Shown here: positions 13,155 through 27,600 of the stretch, in pieces
Layout: each line of letters opens with the position of its first letter
Position numbering within the stretch: position 1 is the first letter of the stretch
Assembly: GCF_000189635.1 (NCBI RefSeq)
Contig: NW_002476178.1
Span: forward strand, 310,001-374,000
Length of the DNA stretch: 64,000 bases
Direction of reading: 5' to 3'
Origin: Tetrahymena thermophila SB210
Lineage: Eukaryota > Ciliophora > Oligohymenophorea > Hymenostomatida > Tetrahymenidae
Position numbers and translations under genes: made by a program
Notes under the pieces: generated by a model
Told to the model about the DNA's origin: nothing
Database searches by the model: none
Seen by the model: the letters and a program-made list of their open reading frames with translations, nothing else

Positions 13155-14129
13155 CTTGTACCTTTTATTTGTGAGAGCTTGATCTACTTTAAAATTAATT
13201 AAAATGTAAAAAAATATATCAAATTATTTTTTCTGAGTAGAAACATAAATTAAAATTGCAAAAAAAGGAATAAAATCAGAATTTTATCAAAATATCTTAT
13301 TAATATTTTTCAAAAAAAATAATGAATTTTCAGTTATTGAATATTTAAAATATTTTATGGAGAACGGAAGAGTTTGAAACCAAAAAGAATTTTTTTCCTA
13401 CCAAAATATTTTAAAAATAAAAAAAAATATTGATTTTTTAAAGTAAAAAATTAAATTAACTTACTTTCTTTTGTTATTAAAAGTACGAAATTTAAAAATA
13501 ATGGTGGCAGAATTACAATTTTATTGTAAGAGTAATTATAAATTTACTTTTAATAAAATCATGAATATTTTTAATATTAATTGTATTTAATTTATACCAA
13601 TAAAAATTTAAAATTTATTTGGCTATTTTTAATAATTAATTAAAGGAAAAATTCATTTAATTTTCCTTTTGATTGAATGAATTTCAGTTATCTTACTTTA
13701 TTTCACATAATACTGAAAAAAGTAGATTAATTTGTGTTGAGAGCATAAGTATTTTTTTAAATAATTTATTGAGGAATAATTTGAATTTTTGCAGGATTTA
13801 TGTGGATTTTATTGTAACAATAATTTTGTAAAATTAAATTTAATTTTGATAAATATATCATCAAAATTTTGCGAATTATACTTTATAAAATGTAAGCTAT
13901 TATATTTAGTTCTTTTAATCAAAATATTATAAAATTTCTAAAAATTTTAGTTGAAAATAACTTCAAAAACCATTCGGTATCAAATTTCAAGGAAACGTAA
14001 AAAACTCAATTAATATTTATAAATTTATAAATTTTTAGAAAAATTAACTTATTAGCATTTATTGGTTGATATAAATTAAAAATTTAATCATTATTAGCAA
14101 AGAAACAAAGAAAGACTGACTTACTGACA
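13155..14129. other. Intergenic, ~1 kb, divergent promoter region
   Basis: AT-rich spacer between the divergent starts of the HOOK-domain gene (13154, minus) and the CNBD gene (14130, plus). No coding frame or RNA gene seen. Confidence 0.6.
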
Positions 14130-17100
14130 ATGCTTCACAATTTCCTTGACAAAAAAAACTTGTAGGAGATCACTCAAATATTTAAATAGCATGTTCAATA
14201 TTAATACTCTTCCAAGGAATAGATGCCAGATATTAGTGTAGTCTAGCAAGATAAAATAAATAGATTTTTGAATTGCTACTAGCCTTATTTTACTGATTAT
14301 TTGACATAGGATAATACTTATTAGCACTTTGATTATTATAGAATACTATCGAAGTATATCAAAGTTTTTGATTTAGAAAAAGGTAAAAAGTTTAGGCGTA
14401 ACAATTATGATGGTCTCTACATAATACTTAAGGGGTTTATTTAAGAAATAATAGTTGATGATCAGCAAAATCCAGAAGAAGAATAAAATAATGTTAAAAC
14501 TAAAAAGAGTAAATCTAAGCAATAAGATCCCATAAAGATGTCTAAGATTGTTAACATGGTAGTTGGAATAAATAGAATCAAAGGTTCTTCGAATGATATA
14601 TCTCAAAGAGGTTCATTTTAGACTGTTTTTAACAAAAATAATAATACTGATAGTGACAGTAACCATTTTTTTGGAAACACTCCAAACAACGAAGGATAGT
14701 CTAATATAAACTCATAACGTAATTAACAAAATAGCATAGGAAATTCTATATCAGCTCTTAGTTCTCATAAACCATCATAAAATGAAATTAGCTCTAAGGC
14801 AAACTAGTTTTTTCAACCATAAAAGTAGGAATACCTTCCAAATTCACCTGAACCTTAGAATAGTTAAAATAGACTTCATACTTTGAAATAGCTAAATGAT
14901 GTAAAAATTAGTGATTTTGATCAGCCTTAGGATGGCTAGAAAAAATTAGATCAAATTTAGGCAATAGAAAATAAATTGATTTAAGAAGATATAAATTAAT
15001 AAAATAATAAATAAGGTAACTCACAAAAAAGGCATTTCAAAAATTTAAAGCTACAGCTTAATTTGATTAAGTATGACAATTTCTAACTATAAAGAGGCGA
15101 TACAGAGATATAAGATGAAAAGTTAGATGATGTTCATGAATTACAATAAAATGTGTAAACCTCTCCCATCAAAGCTAGTATATATGAAAATACAGAGAAA
15201 AAAAATTTATTTTATAATGCTTCTCCAGCTTCTTCATCATCGTCAAACCTTCTAAACAATTCTCCTTTAAAAATTTTAGAGAGTATAAATGATAAATAAA
15301 ATTACATTGAACAAATGACCTAATAAGTTAATATGAATAAAGCTAACTACAAGCTAAAAAAGAAACTATCTTTCATGATCGCTATGCAGCCAAAATCTTC
15401 AAATCCTTTTCCAGAGTTTTAAAATAGACCCTTCAACATACTAACAAACGGAGATATAATAGATTTAATTAAAATAAAAGAAAATTAAAGGAAGTACTAT
15501 GTTTAAGAAATCGAAGATTCAATTTGTTTATATATAGGCAAAAAGAGTATGAAAAAGGCCTTTTAAGAATAAATATAATAGCTCAGATACAAGACTTTAG
15601 TATTAGAAAAGTTTTTCAATAACGTTCCTCAGAGTAAAATAATGAAATTAGCATATCACTTTTATGAAAAAACTCTCTTCAAAAATTAAATTGTGTATAA
15701 ATAAGGTGAATAGCGACCTCATTTTATTTATCTAATTAAATCAGGTGAGGTATAAATTTCTGAAACCATAACTTAACCTAAAAACAAAAACAAAATTTTA
15801 GAAAGTGTTGATTCACCAGAACGAGAAGATAAAAACTAATAAATTTAATCAACTGATAGTTAAGTTGAAGATGAAACATATGATCTGTAATCACTATGTA
15901 GGAAAAAATTAAATTCAAATTCAAATAACTAATTTAAACAAACAACTTTACAGATTCCGAAATTAACTAAGATTTTGTGTTCCCTTGGAGAAGAGGAGAT
16001 TTTCGGAATTGAGGAAATTATTCTCTAAAAGGAGAATAGAGAATTTTAAGTGGTTGTATCTTCTTCTTAAGCTGAATTCTATGTAATTCCAGAGGATTTA
16101 TTTGAAAATTTTAGATAAACAGAAAGTGATTCTATTTTATCTTGGTTTAAACAAAAGGAGATTTTTTATTAGCAGTAGAGAAACATGCATAAAAGAATTA
16201 AAGGTAATAGGGTGATTGCGAAATCATCAAATTAAGAATTTTTTAGCAACAAAAAGATTTAACAAGCATGCCAGTATCTTTTTTAAGAGGATGAATAAAC
16301 TTTTAATAATAGACTTGATTAGCTTCACAATAAAAAAATAATTTAATTAAAAAATTATTATTAGTACAAAGAATATTAAGCTTAAAATTAAAATACAAAT
16401 AGATTTTCTTAAAGTTATTTGCAGGCTACAAACGATTCTATTAATTTTAACTCTCCTAGAAATGTTAACTAAACTTTTGATAGAAATTTTTCAAAGGACA
16501 CTCAATAAAGTGATAATTAGACGAAATAAAATATTCAATTTTAAGCTTAAAGCTCCAAAGCTTTGTTACTCAACAAAATATCATAGTAAAACTAATAGCT
16601 AAAAGTAAAATCTTATTGCGAAATACAAAATTCTTAAAGTACAATGAATAATCTAGAGAGCTAAAGAGGACAGAATTAGAAATAAGAATATTTAGAATAA
16701 TTCAAAAATCACCCCTTAATTAGATTACAATCTATTTAATCATAAGATAATCCATACTTATTAACAGACAGAGGGAATATAAAAAAGTCTATAGTTGAGG
16801 GTATCCCTTTAGTTGAAAATGGGAATGCAATAGCAGATGAAGAAAATAAATCATATAGATATTACTCTGCCAGATAAATAGAAAATTAATAAAGCAATTA
16901 AAGTGAACAACTTTAAGCTAACTAATTATAAATTAAGAAAGTCGTTTCAACCTATTAAAATATTATAACTGACTAAACAAAATAAACGAATTAATTTAAT
17001 AATTAAGATTAAAACTTTGAGTAATATAAAATTTCCATGGTTAAGAATGATGGCAATAAAAAAAACAATTTACAAATAAGCTAAAATTTAATTGAATCAA

Positions 17101-18035
17101 TCAATCAGAAAAGAAATTTATCTAAAAATTCAAGAGTATTAAAAAATTAAGAGAGTCTATGTTCAATAGATTTAGAGTAAAATTAAAGCCAAGTAAAGTA
17201 AACAAGTCAAAATGAGCAGTAATAAACACTGTTAGGAGTCCCAGCTTCGCTTGAGTACGTGAGCAAATATAATCAGGTATAATCCACTTCTGGTGATATA
17301 CTAAACCTAGGAAGAATTCATCATATGATTAAAAGCAATACTTAAATAATTAAATAATAATTTAAAATTAAAGGCAAGCACTAGTTATTTTAAAAGCCTA
17401 TTTTTGATGAACTAAAAAAAGAAAATCTTAAACAAATAAACAGGCTTATTCAAAAAAAGAATAGCAATATTATGGAAGAAAAATAGAAAACTCAATAACC
17501 TCTTTCTGAAAGATGGTAAAATACAACTAAAAATATGGAAAATATATAAAAATATCATGAGTTTATAAAAAGTGCCTCTTCTTTTAACAATACCACAACT
17601 ACTAGATTAAAAACAATTAAAGATTATAATTAATCTTAATCATTTGTTAACTTACAAACTCCAAGGTCTTTCAATAATGTACTACCAGTTTCTACAAAAT
17701 CTCTTACTTAGACTGATATCCTATCATAATCTCCAGTAGTTAATATACATATGGAAAATAAGAGAAAATTGCAAAGGACAAATGAACCATATTTTACTCG
17801 CCCATTTTCAAGAGCAGACCAGTGCACTCCTGGAAAAAGCTCAAATAATTTTGCTAACCTCAGCAAACATAGAACAGTTTAATCTTCAAATCACAAATAA
17901 AGATAATCGATTGAGGATTAAGAAGAAATTCAATAATTAATACAAAATAGCTACAAGTAAACTCTTAATTTTAAAAATATTATAAACTCACAACTTAACT
18001 CAATTGAAAAACTGCCTTTATCATAAAGAAATTGA
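14130..18035 (+). CDS. Cyclic-nucleotide-binding-domain protein, single exon, 1301 aa
   Basis: Intronless frame from ATG 14130 to TGA 18033-18035, 1301 codons without TGA. Two CNBD-like modules: a partial one near residues 75-110 (KKFRRNNYDGLYIILKG) and a fuller one at about 465-650. The second runs from FLEKFFNNVP through RPHFIYLIKSGEV, then ~65 polar residues, then LCSLGEEEIFGIEEIIL and EFYVIPEDLFE, which correspond to the beta-roll and phosphate-binding-cassette region. Residues ~170-400 and ~660-1301 are Gln/Asn/Ser-rich. No kinase, channel or GEF domain, so it may bind cAMP/cGMP as a free regulator or have lost binding (inference). The upstream frame contains no earlier Met. Confidence 0.85.
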
Positions 18036-19076
18036 TTTGAGAATCAGAAATAAGTTTGTTTAATTTAATTTAAAACAATTCATCATTTCTAAATATTTTA
18101 ATAACAAATCAACTTTTTGTACACATAAACACATTCATTCATTTTTATCATATTTATTGTATATATTTTATTTATTGTATCAGTATGTTAAAAATCAAAA
18201 ATGTTTTAAGTTATAAAATTAAAGGATAATTTTCAGGTATTTATTAACTTTAAAGGAGAATAAAATTATGGCAAAAAAAAATAATTTACATTTTTAAAAA
18301 TATATGTTTTAATTTAAGCAGAGAGCAGTTTTCTTTTTAAATAAAAAAGTCTTTATTAAGTTATAATTAAAGATATATTTATTTTTCTGAGTATAGCCAA
18401 TTTAATTAAATTAATTATAAAATAAATTTAATTAACATCTAAAGAATGATGTTATATTCAATAAATAATTTAAAAATATATTATCGCATGTAAATTATAA
18501 ATTTTTTTCAAATTCTGATTGATCAAAAAAAGCAAATAGAAAATAGATATTATGATGGGTCTTTTTTATTTGAAAGATTTTTAAAAGTAAGATAAATAAA
18601 TCTAAGATATGTTTTAACGTTCAATAGTATAGCCTTTAAAAATCAAAATTTAGAAGAAATAGGAGTTGAAATGATTTAAAAATTTTGTATTATAAATGAA
18701 AAATTGCATGTTAATTTACAATGAAACATGATTTAGAGTTATTTTGCTGTTGGATTTCAATTTAATTTTTTTAGGTTCATTTGATTTTTTTGAAAATAAA
18801 AGAAGATGGATGAGCAAGCTTGATAGATAATTAAATAAATAAATAATGTGTATGGGATCTCATAAAATCAAAATATTAACAAGAAAAATAGTAGTTAATA
18901 AGGTTTGTTTCACAAATAAGAAAAAGGAAAAGAAAAAAGAAATAATAAATTCATAAATTAAAATAACATAAGTATTTTGATTGAAGAAGAAAAGAAAAAA
19001 AATAACAAAAAAAGTAAAAAAATCAATATCACTAATTAGTAATACATATAAAACAGCTTACTAGTGTATTCATTGA
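18036..19076. other. Intergenic, ~1 kb
   Basis: Spacer between the end of the CNBD gene and the start of the kinase gene, both plus strand. From about 18800 it is purine-rich (many GAAAAA and AATAA) and could be the kinase 5'UTR. A Met at 18847 opens a short frame that soon hits TGA. No other feature seen. Confidence 0.55.
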
Positions 19077-22000
19077 ATGAAGAGTTATAAGGATTTATAC
19101 AAATAATAAGAAACAAAGATGAGAATAGGAGGTTAGGGAAGCTATTACAACAACCCATCAGATTAAAATTAGCCTTTGCAATAGCTTCAATAGCAGAATG
19201 TGTAATCATAAGCTTCTCACGGACCTTAAAATATGGTCTCTATGACTAGTAAGCAGTAGTAAGGATCTTAATAAATAATGTCAAGTGCAAAACCTGTAAC
19301 AAAGACTCCATTGTCAACTTTGATCTACTAAACAGCTCATAGCGGTAGTAATAACTTTAATTAGTAAAAATTGCAATAGAATTAAATTTAAAATAGCTAC
19401 AATATTTAGCAATAGTAATAGCAACATAATGCTAATGTAATCAACTAATATCCTTAGTAAATATACAGCCATTCTTAAAATGTTAGTGCTAATCACTCTC
19501 GTGATAATTCAATCAATAAGCCACGCATGCCAGAAAGAAAGATGAGTATAAATGCTCAACCTGGATAATAAATTTAGCAAATATAGCAATAATAGGCTGG
19601 ATCTGGAAGCTTCTACCACCATAATCATTCCCACTCGCATTAGATTGGCACAACAAATATTAGCAATCATAAGCCATCACCCTCTTTTGTTTCTACTACT
19701 TCAAATAGCTTTAACAACGGAAACGGGCCTTCCTCATAAACAGCTTCAAACAATCAAATTCCCAGCACTGTTGCTTCTGTTGCAGCAGGTTCCTCTTCTT
19801 CAACTTCTTCATCTTCAATATAAAATCCTTCTGGAAGTTAATTTAGCTACAAACCCTCCCATAAAAACTCTGCTGTTGACTCTACTATAATTTAAAAATT
19901 AATGAAAAAATAATAAGTTTAACAGTCTCAATAATTGTAATAATAATCACAACAACAATAGCAATAACAATACCCTTTTTCATAACCTTAAAGCTTTATT
20001 AATTCACCTAAAAAAAGTCCAAAAAATTCAGTTTCACCAAACACTCGCCACCCCTCTTTCTCATAGCAAACAAGCTAGCAATAGCAATAGCTTAGTGGAG
20101 GGTATGGTTAGCAGTCCAACATGAATTCTTAATTAAATAGCAAGAATACTTATCAGTAAATGTACCACTAACTTTCTAACAACTATTCTTAATAGATTTC
20201 ACAAAAGAGTTCACAGTAGTAGTCCATATCTAAAATCCCTTAGCAATAGTAATAACAATATCTTCATAATACTCCATAATAAAGCTCCTCTGTTTTAAAT
20301 GTTTCTTAAAATAACATTAGCTCTAATAATATTTTGATAAGCCAAAATATAAATAATTAGGCATAAAACAGCAATCTTAATGATAACAGCGGAAGCTAAA
20401 ATGGTCAATAAAGCACTGAAAAAAAACCTATTTCATTTTTGAATTATTTATTATTAAAAGAGATAGCTTAGCGCAATACATAAGATCAAGTAAGCAATAA
20501 CGTTTAAAATTCAAATAACATAAGTGGTATTGATATTATGGCAAGCAAGATGAACACACCAAACAATGCTTCAAAAGTTCTCATCAATAATTTTAATGAA
20601 ATTCCAAATTCTTAATCTATAAGTAAATCCAATAATAATTTGTATGGTGGAATCAATGGAAGTAGCTACAGTGCTTTTAATTAAGGTACTTCATAAGTCA
20701 ACAATCAATCTTAACAAAAGCAATCTTAATAGGATTTAGATCATTCATATTTGTCTAAATATTCTTAACTTCTGCAATCTCAATAATAGTCAAAATAAGT
20801 TTCTCAACCTCCATCTCCTTATACTTATAACCATTCTCATAAAAGCAGCATTGCATCGACAGCAAACACAAATAATATGTAAGGATTAACTAGCATGAAT
20901 TCTTATTCTGTTTCCCCATAATTACCTTAGTCTTACTCTCAATAGATTCCTAGTACTCCAACTAGCACTCACCGTAGCTAATCTCAATTCCAGTAACAGT
21001 AGAATACAAAACAAGCACAGGACTACCAACAATCTTCTAAAAGTTCCAAGAATAACTCAAATAACACTTCAGGTTTATTTTCTAATACTTTAGCATGTTC
21101 TTCAAATAACATTCCTTAAACTGAGGATTTAAGAATTATCCCTTCATGTACATCCAAAAACTGTTTTAATTTCCACTACGTGATTGGCAAAGGTGGCTTT
21201 GGTAAAGTTTGGAAAGTAGAACACAGAAAAACTCGCTAGCTTTTTGCAATGAAAGAAATGTCCAAGAGCTTGTAAAAATTAAATTTATTCTAAATACGAT
21301 TTGTTTTTGAATGAAAAAAAATTTTTAAGAAAACTTTTGATTTTCTTTATCAAATTTTATGTTTTGATAAAAAATCTCAAAATGCTTTTTTAAAAATTTT
21401 TTGTTTTTAATTCAGTTAAAAAACAGTTAATTTTAAATAGAATTTAAAATTAAAATAAAAACTAAATAAATATATTTTATATTAATCATAGAATTATTAC
21501 CAAAAAGAGTGTCAACTCAGTAATGAATGAAAGAAACCTATTGTCTTAGCTTAAGCATCCGTAAATATTAAAATCATTTTAATATAATTTTAACTAAAAT
21601 TTTAATAAAAACAGTTTCTTAGTAAATATGTTTTATGCTTTTTAAGACAGAGAAAACCTTCATCTAGTTATGGATCTTATGCCTGGTGGCGATTTACGTT
21701 ATCACATAGGCCGTTAGAGAAGATTCTCAGAAGAATAAACAAGTAAGTTTTAATTTTATTGTTTTATTAAAAAAACTTTAACACTTTTTTTATTAGGATT
21801 TTTCGTTGCCTGCATTTTTATGGGATTGGAATATCTTCATGATAATAATATTATACACAGAGATATAAAACCTGAAAATCTTGTTTTAGATAGCAGTGGT
21901 TATGTAAGAATTACCGATCTAGGTATTGCAAGAACTTGGAAACCTGATAATGCCAATGATACTTCAGGAACTCCTGGTTACATGGGTAATTAATTAACTA

Positions 22001-23297
22001 CTTAAATTTATTTAAAACATAAGAATTCTAAAAATATTATATAAATAGCACCTGAAGTCATGTGTAGACAACCACATACATTTGCTGTTGATTATTTCGC
22101 TTTGGGAGTTTTAGCTTATGAGTTTATGCTTGGAAGAGTAACTTAACATTTAATATATTTATGAATGTTTTTCTAAAATTATGCTTATAAAATTAATAGA
22201 GACCTTATTTAGGAAGATCTAGAAAGGAGATTAGAGATTAAATTTTGGCTAAAAGAGTTTAAATTAAAAAGCATGAAATTCCTGATGGATGGTCTCTTGA
22301 AGCTGCAGATTTTATCAATAGGGTAATTCATATTTAAATTTATAAATATAAATAAATTACTTTCAAAAAAACTGTTAAATTAAAGATTAAATAATAAATA
22401 ATATTCACATAAGAATTCATTAATAAACATATTTATTTTTATATTATAGTTGATTGAGAGAAAGCCTGCTAACAGATTGGGTATTAATGGACCTGCTGAG
22501 GTAAAGAACCATCCTTGGATTAAGAATTTCCCCTGGTAGAAGCTTATTAAAAAATAGATAGATGCTCCTTTCCTTCCTGTAAATAAACTTATCTTTGTTT
22601 GTTAATAAATTTTATAATAACAATTTATATTTTAGGCAAATGAAGATAACTTTGATCAAAAACAACAAATTTCATTAGAAGATGAATAAAATTAAGAGAT
22701 TATTCAATAAAATGCCTTGCTTTTAAAACGCCCTTCTGTACAAAGTAAATAAATACAAATAATTATAAAATAACTTAAAATTAACAATTTTTTTTTGAAA
22801 AAGGTTTATTTAATGGCTATAATTTTGATGGAGGTGCCCTTTAATAATAAAAGCAAGCTCAATAAATATAACAACCATAGCCAACTAATCAAATGAGCTA
22901 TTAGCCTCAATAATTTTCATAATAACAATATTAATAATCTTAGCCTATTAGCGCAAATGGATCTATTTATTAAGTGAATTCATAGATTCCACAACATATA
23001 CCTTCTTCTAATTCTATAGCTAATGGATATTAAAATACTGGATACTAAAATCCTTTTAGCCAAAGAAATAGCTTTTGTAATGTCAGTAATATCAACTAAA
23101 ACATGAGTCACATTTCATAATACAGTAACATGAAGGAAAGTAATTATAATGACAATTCAATGATGAGTGTTGCAAAAAATAACAATAATAGTGTTATAAA
23201 TAGTAGCAGAGCATATAACTAAAATAATAGTAACTCTCGTGCTGTAGAGAAAGAAAATTTTGTTCCTTCCAGATATTCCTATGATGAAGTATACTGA
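19077..23297 (+). CDS. AGC-type Ser/Thr protein kinase with giant Q/N/S-rich N-terminus
   Basis: Nine exons: 19077-21271, 21492-21560, 21615-21742, 21797-21985, 22049-22137, 22200-22322, 22450-22578, 22636-22744, 22804-23297; 1174 aa. The ATG follows an in-frame TGA. The catalytic domain is at about 697-963: Gly-loop GKGGFG (704-709), Lys726 in [11 protein letters not shown] (818-825), DLG (838-840) in place of DFG, SGTPGYMAPE, then [16 protein letters not shown] and an AGC-style C-tail (APFLP...NEDNFD). All core residues are present, so it should be active. PKA/PKG/YANK-like AGC kinases are the nearest group; the exact subfamily is uncertain. The first ~690 residues are Gln/Asn/Ser-rich and presumably disordered. 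All introns lie in the last third of the gene. Confidence 0.93.
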
Positions 23298-24683
23298 AAT
23301 AATATTTATAAATAATAATAAGTTAGAAACATTAAATATCTATGGATAAAAAATCTATTTATTTATTTATTGATCTAACTATTTCTCTGCACATAATTAA
23401 TATTTAAGCTAATATAAATAAAAAATTAAAGAGTATTGATAAATTGAAATTTTTCATTCATAAAATAATAATATAAATCACAACAAGTTGACAATTAATA
23501 ATTATGTAAATACTATAAAAACTACAACTAATTTATAATATAAAATAAATTCGATTTATTCATAAAAGTCAAACAAATAAACAAACAAACCTATATCATA
23601 ATTATATATTTACCTATTAAAAGTTTTCTTTTATTGAAAATGCTTACTTATAATAAAGATATATATATTCATTTTTCTACACTTGCTTACCTACCAACCT
23701 ACCTGCTCATTTTATAAGCAAAATTTGATAAGATATTTAATAAATTTTGGAGTTTAAAAAATAAAAATTTATTATCAATTAAATAAATATATTATAATTT
23801 TTGTTAAATCAATCTTTAATATTCTTGGTTTTAAAATTTCTTCACGATTTATACTTTTCCCATAATCAAGTTTTATTTTTTAAGAGATTAATTAATAATA
23901 AAATTTATTTGCTCTTATAATAAAATATTTATTGTTAGTTGAAATATTTCAATTTTTATATATAAAAATAAAATATCTACAAATAAGATTTTTTTTATCA
24001 ATAATAAGTTTTAAATTTATAAAAAATATTTTTTAAATATTCAATTTATTTTTAATTAAATATTTTAAAGGTTTGAGAATAATTTAATTTTTAAAAAAGA
24101 TTTATAAGTTTCTTTGAATATTTTACTTTAGATATTTTATTATAATAATTTTTAATTTAAATTAATAGAGTTTTTAATTTAAATTAATCTTGTTTTTAAT
24201 GATTGTATAAAAAAATATTTTTATTGGATAAAATTAAAGAAATAAAAAATATTTAAAATTAAAAAAATAAATTTTATGTCAAACAAGTTTATTGTATCAA
24301 AATATTAATTAAATTTTAGATGATTTATTAAGTATTTAAATTTGATGATAATAATTAGTGTTTTTTTTAATAAAGTAGAATATAAAATTTTCAGAGTTAA
24401 TTTCACTCTCTTTTCAACTTAAATTTTATTTTTATATTAATTTAAAATTTTTAACTAATTATAATACGAAATCTATGAACAGATATAATTTTTTAAAGAC
24501 TGGTAATAGAAGATTTGATACATTTTGAATAAATTTAATGTATTTACATTTTAAATTAATTATAAAATATATTAATTAGTAAATAAAAAGAATTGGATTA
24601 ATACCAATTACACTTTTATTTAAATTTTAATTATAAGAAAAATAAATAATAATTTTTAATACCTTTGAATATATATATTATTT
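23298..24683. other. Intergenic, ~1.4 kb, convergent 3' ends
   Basis: AT-rich spacer between the 3' ends of the kinase gene (plus) and the giant LRR gene (minus). It has short repeats of AAAC/AAAT type near 23570-23600 and ACCT type near 23688-23706. No coding frame or RNA gene seen. Confidence 0.6.
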
Positions 24684-27600
24684 TCATTAAATTATAGTGG
24701 CTTTTTGTATAGAAGGTTCAAATTTAACAACTTTTTATTGATTGCTACTTGAAAGTAACTCATTTTTATCTTAATTTACATTACTTGATGCTATGCTTTT
24801 AAGTTATTCTTCTTATTATTTATCTTCAAACTATTAAACATTGTTGTTAATTTAATCAAACATTTCAATTTCTTTATGCTGGTATTGAAGGAACTGCTCT
24901 TGTAAAAATTCTGATTTTTATTCTGATAGCTCGTCGAAATCCATTTAGTTTAGCACACTCTGCTTTATTGTAAGGAGTACATACATACTCTTTATCAGTG
25001 AAATAATGTTCAATGCTATAGAGAGCTAAACCTAAAAATTAATTAAAAAAATTATTTTTTAAATATTAACATCATAAAATTAATTTTTAATTACTGTTGT
25101 GGACTATTTTGACATATTTCTGAAAATGTAAAGGATTTATAATAAGATTTATGGCAAATCGCAGGTGACAACCTTTCTGATTCTATGGAATATTTACTTA
25201 TTAATTGTCAAGCCTAGAGCTTTTTTTGGGAACAATATACTGGTAAAGAAATTGTCTGTTATTCTAATAACGTTGTGTGGACTGATAACATCAAGAATAC
25301 TTGAGAGCCCTTCTAAATAAGTCTATTAGCAATACTCATAAATTATGTTAGTGTTATAAAAGAATAAATTAGAGTATGAAGTTTTTTCTATCATTTTAAA
25401 GAAAAGGATAATTTCTATAAACTTTGTGTAGGATAGCACAATTAAAGCAAATATTGCAATTAAGTAGTCTTCTTTGTGGTATGTGACTAATATGAAGCAA
25501 ACATCTTAGTATGCATCGAGCTATGATAAGAAACTAAAGATTACTTTCTGATAAAAAAGAATATCCTTATAATTGAAGATTTGTATATTCATAATCTTTT
25601 CATACACATAATCTCTAACTTTGGCAATAAGATTATTTTAGTGGACTAAGTTAATATCTGGAATGAGATGTCGAGTCAGAATGAGAACTTTTCTCATGTA
25701 GAAAATTTCAAAAACAAAGCTCACAATTGCATATAATGCGAATATTGAGTGTATGATATAAGAGAGGTGATCATTGTCGTATGGCCCAATATCGATAAAA
25801 GAAAATATTGGAGTGAGTATATATATAATAATTTAAAGAGTAATAATCATGAATATGAAAAAATAATTGCTTTTTTTGCTGTTTCTTAAATCTCTATCTA
25901 GAGCATCTATCGATTCATCGTACTTAAAATAGCTGTCAATATCGACGAATATATCCATTATTAAATACATAGTTCTATGAAGTAGTGAACTAAACCAGAA
26001 ACGCTTTTAGGAGGTATACTGCTAATAGAAATATTCACGGAGGGAAAATGCTAAAGAGGTGCTGACAAACATAATAGATTCATAGTCAATATCTCCCTTA
26101 ATAAAATAGTCATTGTGGTAACAAATCATATAAACTGACTTCAAGCCGTTTATGGAAAAATTTTCTATGTTTAAAGTGCTAGGAGGCATCTTTTTAATTT
26201 TTTCTATTTCAATATACTCCTTGCATCCTTAACTTGACTTGTAAAAATAATTGCAAACTATTTTATTTTTGTAGGAATCCCTAAAATTAATTTATTAAGC
26301 AAAATTAAGTTCTTTAAAAAAAATAATTTAAATAAATAAATAGATTTACCTATTTTGTACATTTTTCTTTAACATATTCAACCCTTTTGAAAATATTTTT
26401 GTCACACTTGAATATTCCTGTCTCTTTTTATCTAGATAGTGTTTTTATTGTGAAGCAAGTCTATTTCTTTACTATATTAACCCACTTTCGTCTCTGTTAG
26501 AGATTCTAGATTGCAAAGAGATTTATTTAGTGGGAGTGTTCGCATATTAAGAGAAAGTTAGTTTTTCCTTTTAACCTAAAGAATTTATAATAGTTTACAT
26601 TTTTTTTTATTGGGAAGAAAATATTTGAATGTTCATAAATGCAGATTGAATTCTTGAAGCATCTTCTTCATTCAATATCAAGAATGGAGGAAGCTAAATT
26701 ATTTTTTAAAAATAAAAATTATTAAACTTACTTAAAAATTCTTTTAAAAATACTTTTATTATTTTATTTGTTAGGTCTTGGAATTTATTTTAAGACATAA
26801 ATATGAGGAGATTTATTAAAAAATCTATTAAATCGGCTTTTGGTTTAAATGAGCATATTTGGACTAAAAAGTAGTAAAGCATGTTTCCGAGATATAGAGA
26901 GTCAATACCATTGAATAATATGTTCATGTTTGTGTTCAATTCGTATTTATTATCAATAAATATATTGTACTAACTTGAAAGAAGCTTGAGTTTAGGATCT
27001 TTATAGTTAAGGCTGATGTGTGTTTTATTATTAAGTTTTGGATTACTTAGCTTCTTCAAAAAGGATTAAAATTGTCTCCAGATTTGAATTTAATCATCTT
27101 CGTTTTCAGAAGAAAAAGAGTGAAAGAGATACTCGTTTTGCTCATTTATACTGAAGTGAGAATGCTTTATTTAATTATTTTTATTTACTTCTTCTGAAAG
27201 AAAGCTATTTTTAAAGTTATTCTAAGCTTAAATGTCTTCCTCTTCTTCAATAACTTCATCCAAATAGTCGAGTCTCATTTTTGTAAAGCTTGAGGAAACG
27301 CATTATTTCTATATTTAAGGTGAATCCTATGCTGTGCTTACAGCACCGTGCTAACTTATTCTTTAAGTAATATTAGTGAGGGATTTCTTAAAATCTCTGT
27401 CTTTACCACCACTTTGCTATCCAATTTAACTGTTAAAGTAAATACTCTTTTTTAATACTTTTTCTTCTTTGTTAATGATACTATTCAATTAGCTTTTTTT
27501 CTTTTCTGGTTTTAATACAACCAACTACTGTGATTCTTTAAATTTAAATCTTATTTCAAAATCAGAGTTTGGTTCAATCTAAAGCTATTCTACCTTTTCA

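Noticed and set aside
19314..19890. Short frames on both strands across the Q/N-rich kinase N-terminus
   Set aside because: Frame shadows of CAA/TAA/AAC repeats in the 731-codon first exon.
26650..26740. Possible intron in the LRR gene near GTAAGTTTAATAA
   Set aside because: Removing it breaks the frame; straight reading stays open and coding-like, so it is treated as exon.
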